A stretch of DNA of 64,000 nucleotides from Clostridium_AD estertheticum_D (GTDB taxonomy: Bacteria; Bacillota; Clostridia; Clostridiales; Clostridiaceae): contig NZ_JAHLDM010000019.1 of assembly GCF_018861295.1 (NCBI RefSeq), positions 1 through 64,000 on the forward strand, in the 5' to 3' direction. A program made the translations under genes and the position numbers. The notes beneath the pieces were generated by a model, which saw nothing but the letters and a program-made list of their open reading frames with translations, ran no database searches and had not been told where the DNA came from. This document shows positions 47,201 through 54,354 of the stretch, piece after piece (within the stretch, counting starts at the first letter, position 1; each line of letters starts with the position of its first letter).

Positions 47201-47247
47201 CTTGTAAGGTTTGCCTTGATTGTGGAACAACAACTGGATGTAGTTAA
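44209..47247 (+). CDS. nrdJ: Adenosylcobalamin-dependent (class II) ribonucleotide reductase
   Basis: 1012 residues, starting MAEIKNLIKRVFTKELEKN, the family's usual N-terminus. Motifs in order: NSPQWFNTGL, QASACFILSIED (active-site Cys), FKGGSGTGTNFSSIRG, GGTTRRAAKMLCLD, STNPCGEYAFLDDTSCNLAS (radical-site Cys and Glu region), and VTVLAPTGTISFAMDCGATS. The C-terminal zinc finger is CSLCSSTRLVRNGTCKVC, followed by GTTTGCS. It reduces ribonucleotides to deoxynucleotides using B12 and works with or without oxygen. The normal GCS ending shows that the transposon just downstream did not alter the protein. No cobalamin riboswitch is visible upstream. Confidence 0.95.
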   Translation: MAEIKNLIKRVFTKELEKNKAITVFDLFNWKKVNVLLKDHKTNKVLLNMKDLEFPEHYSQNSCDIIASKYFRKSGLNNKKGYEDSMKLVAHRLVNFWCEALINETIIKSDEEKSIIYDELIYAFLNQMFAPNSPQWFNTGLNLSYGIKGGSLDNFYYDEKSKMIVKSKDAYTRTQASACFILSIEDKLLGKHSISEQYVTETKLFKGGSGTGTNFSSIRGIGEKLSSGGISSGLMSFLRGLDRNAGAIKSGGTTRRAAKMLCLDINHPEIMEFMTWKAKEEDKVRALTKMGYDGSFEGEAYETVSGQNGNNSIRFSDEFMTKVDKLSIDPNQTITLKGRCDSSIDKDISVKKLWDTFNDAAWKCADPAPQFDDTFNAWHTCPAGEDGEFGAKHNRINSTNPCGEYAFLDDTSCNLASINIYKFYDPKTKKFDVSGYVHLIGLTQLVLEASIHWGQFPTEDIARKTHLFRTTGLGLSNLASLFMVMGYPYDSEDSRNIASSLTGIMTAQSYYVSSLIAKELSPFEKYDINKEYMQIVIRNHARAAGAIKSDFENLNYEPIKVDHAILNKDSLGDISETLKSCWTKALSSGENYGFRNAQVTVLAPTGTISFAMDCGATSVEPYFSHFIYKKLSGGGFMTIVNPVIKDSLTNLGYSEGETNDIFDYILRKEMVDENGFEYEKIVDGKIEGAPHLKQEHLSIFDTANKCGSGKRYISFMGHVLMMAAITPMISGSISKTVNLPKNATIENFKEVILTSWKLGVKGIALYRDGSKASQPLNTTLSEDKELLLEDLSYDALLKKAKSLQKTSNQSHSTREKPIGIRYGTTHPAQIEDVKIYTTVNRRSNGEISEIYITTDREGTIITGLLNSLSKAISVMLQHHVPADAISKMLRGQKFEPYGFVQKHPYIKSVSSISDLISKIIDIELGDYSRCQIKPDNYENTNIPNNPLIPVENEISTTLEESANAVSPVSKETDKIQGERLYSETCSLCSSTRLVRNGTCKVCLDCGTTTGCS

Positions 47248-47279
47248 CAGCCACATCACAATTGGCATAATAGTAAAAG

Positions 47280-47361
47280 TACAACTAAGTTGTGTTCTAA
47301 CACAATTAAGTTATGTCCTAATACAATATAGTTATGTTCTGGAACAATTAAGTTGTGTTCT
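47280..47361 (+). repeat. Right-end TnsB binding-site array (4 sites)
   Basis: Four ~20-base copies start at 47280, 47300, 47321 and 47342. They are tacaactaagttgtgttct, acacaattaagttatgtcct, atacaatatagttatgttct and gaacaattaagttgtgttct. The core ACAAttAAGT also resembles Tn7 TnsB sites (ACAATAAAGT). Tight 21-base periodicity is typical of a Tn7 right end. Confidence 0.85.
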
Positions 47362-47400
47362 GTAAAATGAATATTTATTCATCATTACAAATTAAATATA

Positions 47401-47444
47401 AAAAATCACTATTTATTTGAAATTAATAAATAGTGATTTTTTTT
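47401..47444. terminator. Terminator inside the transposon right end
   Basis: A perfect 16-base stem (aaaatcactatttatt / aataaatagtgatttt) followed by T8. It would stop nrdJ read-through from entering the tns operon. Confidence 0.85.
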
Positions 47445-47496
47445 GCATATCGGCATATGAATTCGGATATAATAATTTATAAGAACATTTGTTCTT
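47443..47496 (+). promoter_or_regulatory. tns promoter with LexA-box-like palindrome
   Basis: A -10 TATAAT lies at 47468-47473, with a possible -35 TTGCAT at 47443-47448 (19-base spacer). Directly at the expected transcription start, 47481-47496 reads AAGAACATTTGTTCTT. Its arms are perfectly complementary around a 2-base centre and contain GAAC-N4-GTTC, the core of firmicute LexA/DinR boxes. The palindrome is ideally placed for repression of the tns operon. Confidence 0.65.
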
Positions 47497-47560
47497 TAAG
47501 CAGATGTAAATTTTATAAATTAAAAATTATTTTCCTCATTTTTAATTTTTACACTTCGCC

Positions 47561-47578
47561 CTCTGGAATAATCCAGAG
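47561..47578. other. Small hairpin in the tns leader
   Basis: Stem ctctgga / tccagag with a 4-base loop, followed by agcttttattt. It resembles a weak terminator or attenuator between the promoter and tnsA. The same stem recurs at the far end of the element (63977-63996). Confidence 0.55.
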
Positions 47579-47642
47579 AGCTTTTATTTATAATAAATTG
47601 TTATAATTAAATCGTTTTAATCTATCAGGAGGAGGAGTATCA

Positions 47643-48497
47643 ATGGGTAAATATAATTCAAATAAACTTACAACTAAATTTGTTCAGGACTATATAAAAG
47701 ATAGACTTTGGGAAAAAGATAACGCCGAGTATGTTCCTTTTTTAAGTGTAAGAAGTGTACCCACCAAAGGAAAAGCCAATCGCATCATGGGCTATAAAAC
47801 TGGCAGAGAACATCATTTTCTAACAAAATTAGAGTACGCTGCATTTTATCATTTTGATTGGAGTGATGACGTGTTAGATATCAAAGAACAGTATCCCCTT
47901 CTCCCTATAGATCTTTTACAAAATATTGCTGTAGAAGCTGGTATAGAATATCCTAGTCTTGATGATGAACCCATTATTATGACTACAGATTTTCTCGTCA
48001 CCACTAAGTGTAATGATAAAATAGTCCACAGTGCTAGAACAGTAACTCCTTCTATTAATCTTTCTAACAAAAGAATTATAGAAAAGTTTGAAATAGAGAG
48101 GCGTTTCTTTAATTCAAAAGGTATAGATTGGGCTATTATCACTGAAAAAGAATTATCGAGTGTATTTACAAATAATATGGATATACTTCATTCAAATAAA
48201 TTAATTAATAATGGAACAACCTTAGAAACGCAGTATCTGATTACTATGTATAAATATTTGACTAAAGGCATAGAAACAGCTATTTCTAAAAATATGCCAA
48301 TAGCCTACCTTCTTACAGAATTATCAAAAAAATTTAATATTAAATTTTCAGATATCAACGAAATATTCTTAAAAGCAATAATTGATAAAATAGTAGTTCT
48401 AGATATTTATAATAAGCCTTTAAATATCACAGCATTAACTATAAGTGATCTAAGCGTAAATACCAAAGTACTTTTAGGTTCAGTTAACACACTATAG
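47643..48497 (+). CDS. tnsA: Tn7-like transposase subunit TnsA (donor-cleaving endonuclease)
   Basis: 284 residues. The N-terminal nuclease domain aligns with Tn7 TnsA: LTKLEYAAFY carries the catalytic Glu (E64), followed by DIKEQYPLLP, and IMTTDFLV carries the catalytic Asp (D116). The QVK motif that supplies the catalytic Lys in Tn7 corresponds to ARTVTPS here, with Thr133 and Thr135 at the Gln and Lys positions. EKFEIERRFFNSKGIDW and a C-terminal winged helix region are conserved. TnsA cuts the 5' ends of the element together with TnsB. The ribosome site is GGAGGAGGAG, 6 bases before the ATG. First gene of the tnsABCD operon, about 12 bases from tnsB. Confidence 0.93.
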   Translation: MGKYNSNKLTTKFVQDYIKDRLWEKDNAEYVPFLSVRSVPTKGKANRIMGYKTGREHHFLTKLEYAAFYHFDWSDDVLDIKEQYPLLPIDLLQNIAVEAGIEYPSLDDEPIIMTTDFLVTTKCNDKIVHSARTVTPSINLSNKRIIEKFEIERRFFNSKGIDWAIITEKELSSVFTNNMDILHSNKLINNGTTLETQYLITMYKYLTKGIETAISKNMPIAYLLTELSKKFNIKFSDINEIFLKAIIDKIVVLDIYNKPLNITALTISDLSVNTKVLLGSVNTL

Positions 48498-48508
48498 GGA
48501 GGTATAGT

Positions 48509-50677
48509 ATGAAAAAATTACAAGTCAATATGGTATTTAGAAATACAAAAGATAATGTTTATTTCAGGATTATTCTTATATCCTATGATTACTCTGACTT
48601 AGTTTGCATAGAACTTAATAACAAAAAATCATTTCCTTATTATGATAATACTTCAAATATCGAGTCTCAATTAATTAATGAAGAACTAGAGATATTAGAG
48701 AACGACCCATACTTTAGGATTTATGATGAAAGTATCTTTCCTGCAAAATTTTTAAAAATGAGAGATACTGCATACGATTATATAAAAGATTTATGTTGCG
48801 ATAATAATTTATTGGATCTTTGTAGTAAACATAAAAGAGGATTACTAATTAGTGATATTAATACCAAATTGGAAATAAGCAAAACCACTATTTATAAAAA
48901 TATGAGAAAGTACCTTCAAGGAGGAATGACAAAAAACTCATTATTACCTCCTCAATTAAAATCTAGAGTTACTAATTATTCAAATAAACCTGGCAGAAAA
49001 AGAAACATTACTCAAGGTGAAGGTATCATAATTGACGATAATATTTTACTGCATATAAAAAACATCTACGAGATGTATTATCTAAAGATTGATGGCTCAA
49101 CTATAAAACAAACTTATCATGAATTCTTATATAAATATTATTCTTATCTTACAATTGAAAATGGTAATGAAATCAGAAAAATACTTGATGATGATAAAAT
49201 ACCAACACTTAGACAATTTAAATATCATATGGATAAGATTAGGAATTTCAAACGTGAAATATTAAGCAAAATTGGTGAAATAAAATATCAACAAACTGAA
49301 AGACCAACTCTTTCTAGAGAGGATATTAATGTTTTTGGACCAGGACATCTATATGAAATTGACTCAACGGTAAGTGATATATATCTTGCAAGCAACATAT
49401 CTAGAAATATAGTTGTGGGTAGAGCAGTTTTATATATAATAATTGATGTCTATAGTCGCCTTATAACTGGATTTTATGCAGGTCTTGAGGAGAGTAGTTG
49501 GACCGCCGCTATGATGGCGTATATGAACATGAATGAGAATAAGGTTGATTACTGTAAAACATACGATATAGATATTACAGAAGAGGAGTGGCCTTCATAT
49601 GGCATACCCTCTAGGATAAATGCTGACAGAGGTGAAACTATAAGTAAGGCATCTGACGAACTTGTAAAACATCTTCATATAAATATTGAAAATAATCCTC
49701 CCTATTGCCCTGACATGAAAGGTATTGTTGAAAGATGGTTTAAAACTATTAATGATTACTTGCAAAAATATGTTCCAGGTGGAGTTAGAAAGAATCATCA
49801 GCAAAGAGGTGGTGAAGATTATAGGAAAAATGCTGTACTTAATATAAGAGAATTTAATCAAATGCTAATAAGGTTTATTCTTGGTTATAACAATACTGTT
49901 TTACAATCCTTTTCTATGAGTAAAGATATGATTGATAATCAAATAGTTCCTACGCCTTCAAATATATGGAACTATGGTGCTACAATGAAACTTCTTTTTA
50001 CAAGCAGTATACCTAAAGAAAAAATGATGCTTACATTGATGCCTAAAGCTAAAGCATCGATCCAAAGAGGCGGTATTTGTTTCAAAAGACTATATTATTC
50101 ATGTGAAACTGGAATACGTGAAAATTGGTTTCTTCGAGTTTCAAATGCACCTAAGAGTGTAGATATAGCCTATGACCCAAGAAATTTAAATAAAATATAC
50201 ATCTATGACAAAAGGACAATGCAATTTGAAACCTGCAATATGCTCCCCAAAAGCATTAAAGACTATAAAGATATATCCCTTGATGAATTAATAAAAATAA
50301 GAAGTACCGAGTCTAAATTAAAAAAATTAAATAATACCGAAAATATTTCATTGCAAATAAATTCACATCACCAGATGAAAGATATAATTGACAATGCGGT
50401 TAAACAGTCAACCGTTTTAGCATCATTATTACAGGATAAAACAAATAATATACCTATAAATAAAAAAATTGAAAAGGCGATTATGCGTAAAGAAGAATAC
50501 TTTGATTTAGACCCTCAAACACAAAATAGTGAAACCTCTGTTTTGAGCTTAGACAAATATAAAAACAAAACATCTGACAATGATGAAATAACCTATGAAG
50601 AACATGAACAAAAACATAATGATGAAATTAATGATTTAATAAAAAGTATTATATTAGGAGATAAGGAAGATAAATAA
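48509..50677 (+). CDS. tnsB: Tn7-like transposase TnsB (DDE, RNase H fold)
   Basis: 722 residues. An N-terminal DNA-binding part (~1-270) contains helix-turn-helix regions (INTKLEISKTTIYKNMRKYL). The catalytic core holds the full DDE triad: YEIDSTVSDIY (~D285), SRINADRGET (~D370) and KGIVERWFKT (~E407). A beta-barrel and a C-terminal tail follow, the tail ending in acidic residues that in Tn7 contact TnsC. It binds the end repeats, cuts the 3' ends and joins them to the target. The start is GGGAGGTATAGT-ATG, 11 bases after tnsA. Translation is probably coupled. Confidence 0.95.
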   Translation: MKKLQVNMVFRNTKDNVYFRIILISYDYSDLVCIELNNKKSFPYYDNTSNIESQLINEELEILENDPYFRIYDESIFPAKFLKMRDTAYDYIKDLCCDNNLLDLCSKHKRGLLISDINTKLEISKTTIYKNMRKYLQGGMTKNSLLPPQLKSRVTNYSNKPGRKRNITQGEGIIIDDNILLHIKNIYEMYYLKIDGSTIKQTYHEFLYKYYSYLTIENGNEIRKILDDDKIPTLRQFKYHMDKIRNFKREILSKIGEIKYQQTERPTLSREDINVFGPGHLYEIDSTVSDIYLASNISRNIVVGRAVLYIIIDVYSRLITGFYAGLEESSWTAAMMAYMNMNENKVDYCKTYDIDITEEEWPSYGIPSRINADRGETISKASDELVKHLHINIENNPPYCPDMKGIVERWFKTINDYLQKYVPGGVRKNHQQRGGEDYRKNAVLNIREFNQMLIRFILGYNNTVLQSFSMSKDMIDNQIVPTPSNIWNYGATMKLLFTSSIPKEKMMLTLMPKAKASIQRGGICFKRLYYSCETGIRENWFLRVSNAPKSVDIAYDPRNLNKIYIYDKRTMQFETCNMLPKSIKDYKDISLDELIKIRSTESKLKKLNNTENISLQINSHHQMKDIIDNAVKQSTVLASLLQDKTNNIPINKKIEKAIMRKEEYFDLDPQTQNSETSVLSLDKYKNKTSDNDEITYEEHEQKHNDEINDLIKSIILGDKEDK

Positions 50678-50693
50678 TGGAGGTCGATTAATT

Positions 50694-52370
50694 ATGACTA
50701 TATATAAACGTAGGATGAATGCAATATATACTGTTCCTTCTCTACCTGATTATGAAGGTAATCCATTTATAGAAGCTCTACCACCACTTCTTGAGCCTAC
50801 CGAACTATATAGAAAATTGTATTCCCCTATTAAATACAGTGATGAGGAAAGAAACCTATCAAAAAGTCAAAGAATACAAATTCTAAGTAGGTTAAAACAA
50901 TTTTTTATACCTAATAATAAACATATTGAATTGTATAATAAAATCTACATGGCACTTACAGATGGTTATAAAGATAAAAACCCATTCAACCCTGAGAATG
51001 TAAGAAGAAAATGTAATATAAGACGAAAATACTTTAATAGTGATGTTGATATCAGTAATTTTTACATTGATGAAGATATGGTTGAAGATATATATACCAC
51101 TTCTAGTGGCTTATGTATCTTTGGTATTAGTGGTGGCGGAAAAACTGTCTCTACTAATAAAATACTAAATCTCTTTCCTCAGTTTGTACAGCATACTGAG
51201 TATAAAGGTCATTCACTAATAGAGAATCAAATAGTTTACATTAAATTAGAATGTCCTACAGATGGAACCATAAAATCTCTATGCAATGCCCTTTTCAATA
51301 AACTTGATGAAATTATAGATAGTGCTCAATATTTTAAGAATTGGGGTGGGGAAAGACGTGGAACTATGGTTCAAAATATGCCTAATGCTGCTATAAATGA
51401 AAATATTGGTCTTATTGTAATAGATGAAATACAGCATCTTGCAAGGACTGAGGCTAAAACCAAGGAACTTTTAGATTTCCTGGTTGAGATAATAAATACA
51501 ATCCAAGTTCCTATTCTTGTAATTGGTACAAATAAAGCATATCAGGTTCTTCAGGATAACATTAGAGGACCAAGAAGAATAGGTGGTAATGGGTTTATGC
51601 TTTGGGATAGAATAACTGATAAGAATGAATGGAAAACCTTTATAACAGCCCTATGGCAATACCAATGGACTCAAGAAAAAGTACCCTTATCAGATAAATT
51701 AATTGATTTATTTTATGAACACTCACAAGGTATTGTAGACTTTGCAATTAAGCTATTTACCTTCACTCAGGCTAATGCCATTTATACTGGTCATGAAAAA
51801 ATAGATAAACAAACAATTAATGAAACTGCAAAAAAAGATCTTGCTCTTACTAAAAAGATGAGAGAAGCTATCAAAAGTGGTGATATAACACTAATGGCTC
51901 AATATGAGGATATCTTGATACCTAATGAGGCAGAAAGATTAATGACTTTAGCTAGATTATCAGAGAAAGAAGAAGTTATAAAACGAACCTTTGCTTTAGA
52001 TAGGATTATAATAGAAAAACGGAAAGAAGATTTATATTTAGAATTGTTTAATAAAATGCAAAAGATGTCTTCTGGAGAGACTAATTTACTAAAAAAAGCG
52101 TTACATGAAATATTAAAAAATGTTGATATGACAAAATCATATATCGAAATTGAACAAGAAGCCCAATTATTATTTATGGAGAAATTTAAAGATAAATTAT
52201 TAAGTGAAGCACAGCAGTTACAAAAAATACCCAAAATCAAAAATATCAATTCTTATAAAAGAAATGACTTACGCTCAATCTTTGATAAGAGCAAAAAAGA
52301 AGAAAAAGATGTGTATATGATTCTTCATGAGATGGGATATATTAAATCTCCTGTAGAATTTATAAATTAA
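50694..52370 (+). CDS. tnsC: Tn7-like AAA+ regulator TnsC
   Basis: 558 residues. AAA+ ATPase with Walker A GISGGGKTVSTN (~145-155), Walker B LIVIDEIQHLAR (~240-250) and a sensor I stretch PILVIGTNKAYQVL. An N-terminal ~100 residues lead into it. C-terminal residues ~400-558 are Lys/Glu-rich helices. TnsC polymerises on DNA marked by TnsD and recruits TnsA/TnsB; it also confers target immunity. GGAGGTCGATTAATT precedes the ATG, 16 bases after the tnsB stop. Length matches Tn7 TnsC (555). Confidence 0.95.
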   Translation: MTIYKRRMNAIYTVPSLPDYEGNPFIEALPPLLEPTELYRKLYSPIKYSDEERNLSKSQRIQILSRLKQFFIPNNKHIELYNKIYMALTDGYKDKNPFNPENVRRKCNIRRKYFNSDVDISNFYIDEDMVEDIYTTSSGLCIFGISGGGKTVSTNKILNLFPQFVQHTEYKGHSLIENQIVYIKLECPTDGTIKSLCNALFNKLDEIIDSAQYFKNWGGERRGTMVQNMPNAAINENIGLIVIDEIQHLARTEAKTKELLDFLVEIINTIQVPILVIGTNKAYQVLQDNIRGPRRIGGNGFMLWDRITDKNEWKTFITALWQYQWTQEKVPLSDKLIDLFYEHSQGIVDFAIKLFTFTQANAIYTGHEKIDKQTINETAKKDLALTKKMREAIKSGDITLMAQYEDILIPNEAERLMTLARLSEKEEVIKRTFALDRIIIEKRKEDLYLELFNKMQKMSSGETNLLKKALHEILKNVDMTKSYIEIEQEAQLLFMEKFKDKLLSEAQQLQKIPKIKNINSYKRNDLRSIFDKSKKEEKDVYMILHEMGYIKSPVEFIN

Positions 52371-52382
52371 GGTGGTGTAATT

Positions 52383-54284
52383 ATGCTTTCATATTTTCCT
52401 CAAGTAAGGGATGAAGAATCAACCTATAGTATCTTTTCAAGATTACAATTTGCTTTACAACCACCTAATTTTGAAGTTATGGGAACAATGCTCTTCAATA
52501 GAAAGTTCGAAGTTGGAAGATTAAATTTTCAAGGCTGTTTCGATCATTTATGCAGTAATTTACCTTCCAACTTTACTTCAGAAAATTTCTTTTATAATAA
52601 TACTATTTATCCTCTTTATATACCCTTTATATCAACTGAAAAACAAGATAAAGCTTTAGAATATTTCAAAGGTGATTATCCTGATAAAATCAATAAATGC
52701 CTTAGAATAAGCGATATCACTAGGACTAAAACATATATTAGATTCTGCAAAGAATGTATTAAAGAAGATTTCAAGATTTACGGAGAACCTTATTATAGAA
52801 GGCAGCATGAAATTGAATTAAATAGAATGTGCTATAAACACAAAGTCCCTTTATATGAGTATAATATATTTCCATATAAAATACCTAGAAGATATGATGA
52901 CTTCTATACAGTTTTAAGTAATTCAAAAGAGATAACTATCCCAGTAGAATACAAAGAAAAATTCTTGGATATTGCTGAGGATATAGATACTATATTTACA
53001 TTAGATTTAGACAATTGGAACATAGAAGTTACAAAAGATAAGATATTTAATAAACTTGCTGAAAAAGGATATGTAACGGTTAACGGTACAACATTACAGC
53101 AGGAATTTTGCCAGGACTTTAAAAAATATTATACAGAAGAATTTTTAGATTATATTGGATATAACTTCGACGTAGATGAAAATGATAGTTGGATTAGGCA
53201 TACAACAACTAGAAGGAAACCTGTAGGCGATCCTTTAAAGTATATTTTGGTTATAAGATATTTATTTGGTACCTTTAAAGAATTTTACAGGTATAATAAA
53301 AAATATAGTAAATTTAAAAAGGGTCCCTATCCTTGTTTAAATATAATCTGCCCTAATTACAATGAACTTGTAATAAAGGATATTATGAAAATAAATGAAT
53401 CACACGGTTACCCGATTGCTACTTTTGAATGTGAACATTGCGGTTTCAAATATTCTCGATGTGGCCCCGACAAGAATGACAATGATATATACAACAAGAC
53501 CTATGTTAAGGATTATGGTCACCTATGGCATGATAAATTAAAAGGATGTGTAGATAAAGGTTTTAGTCTTAGAAAAACATCTAAGATATTAGGCAGCAAT
53601 TGTGAAAGTATTAAAACTTGGGCTAATAAATACAAAAATCCTAATTTAGTTAAAGCCCCTACAATAGAATTGACGAACGAACCTGATAATTTATTACTAG
53701 ATCAGTATAAGAATGAAGTTAGAATTTTTATAAAAGAAAATCCTAATGCTACGAGACAAAATATATATAGATCTAAGCCACGGGCTTATAATTATTTATC
53801 TAAAAATGATAATGAATGGATATTTAATACTGTGATACTAGTTAAAGAGGATAAAGCTATTTCGAAAGAAGAGAGGCTTATGAATCATTGGTTAAATAAA
53901 GATGAACTATTAGTAAAGAAATTATTAATCGCAATAAATAAAATTAAAGCAGAAAAATTGCCATATAAAAGGCTAACCATTGCTGTTTTACAAAAATATA
54001 CTAGTTACTATAATTTCCATCAAAATAGAAATAACCTTCCTAAGTGCTTTCAGATTTTAGATAAAGTATGTGAAACCATCACCGCTTATCAAAAACGTAG
54101 AGCTAATTATGTTATGAAGGAAATGGCTGATAATAGTATTCCGATAACTATTTCTAAAGTTTTGCGTAATGCAGGTTTAGGGATTCGAACAAAGCAAGAG
54201 GTTCTTAATTATATAGAAGAAATGGTAGAACAACATAATCATGGCAATGTAATTATTATAGAAAAAAACGATAACTATAAATAA
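52383..54284 (+). CDS. tnsD: Target-selector protein TnsD (TniQ family)
   Basis: 633 residues, longer than minimal TniQ (~350-400) and in the range of sequence-specific TnsD proteins. The TniQ N-terminus is LSYFPQVRDEESTYSIFSRL. A zinc finger RFCKECIKEDF ... NRMCYKHKVPLY is near 118-155. A second metal site (CPNYN ... CEHCGFKYSRCGP, about 320-360) follows. Helix-turn-helix-like segments in the C-terminal half (ISLRKTSKILGSN-type and DNSIPITISKVLRNAG) would read the attachment site. The only TniQ in the element, so it probably targets the nrdJ end. No TnsE or CRISPR-associated genes accompany it. Confidence 0.9.
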   Translation: MLSYFPQVRDEESTYSIFSRLQFALQPPNFEVMGTMLFNRKFEVGRLNFQGCFDHLCSNLPSNFTSENFFYNNTIYPLYIPFISTEKQDKALEYFKGDYPDKINKCLRISDITRTKTYIRFCKECIKEDFKIYGEPYYRRQHEIELNRMCYKHKVPLYEYNIFPYKIPRRYDDFYTVLSNSKEITIPVEYKEKFLDIAEDIDTIFTLDLDNWNIEVTKDKIFNKLAEKGYVTVNGTTLQQEFCQDFKKYYTEEFLDYIGYNFDVDENDSWIRHTTTRRKPVGDPLKYILVIRYLFGTFKEFYRYNKKYSKFKKGPYPCLNIICPNYNELVIKDIMKINESHGYPIATFECEHCGFKYSRCGPDKNDNDIYNKTYVKDYGHLWHDKLKGCVDKGFSLRKTSKILGSNCESIKTWANKYKNPNLVKAPTIELTNEPDNLLLDQYKNEVRIFIKENPNATRQNIYRSKPRAYNYLSKNDNEWIFNTVILVKEDKAISKEERLMNHWLNKDELLVKKLLIAINKIKAEKLPYKRLTIAVLQKYTSYYNFHQNRNNLPKCFQILDKVCETITAYQKRRANYVMKEMADNSIPITISKVLRNAGLGIRTKQEVLNYIEEMVEQHNHGNVIIIEKNDNYK

Positions 54285-54312
54285 AGAATCGGATTATCCA
54301 ATTCTTTATTTT
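54279..54312. terminator. Terminator between tnsD and the defence cargo
   Basis: Arms aaataaagaat-cgg / tcc-attctttattt (one unpaired base) with T runs on both strands. It separates the converging tns operon and the ABC-3C operon. Confidence 0.8.
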
Positions 54313-54354
54313 ACATATATACTTAAAAACCATCTATGTTAATTCTTTGTCACT

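Noticed and set aside
47280..47361. Repeats considered as a mini-CRISPR guiding the Tn7-like element
   Set aside because: The 21-base periodicity leaves no spacers, and the units match the inverted sites at the other end; they are TnsB sites. No Cas genes exist in the element.
49595..49861. Minus-strand frame inside tnsB
   Set aside because: Shadow of the DDE-domain coding frame; no ribosome site or recognisable motif.
52383..54284. Interpretation as two TniQ-type genes (TnsD plus guide-dependent TniQ)
   Set aside because: A single continuous frame with one TniQ N-terminus; no second copy in the element.
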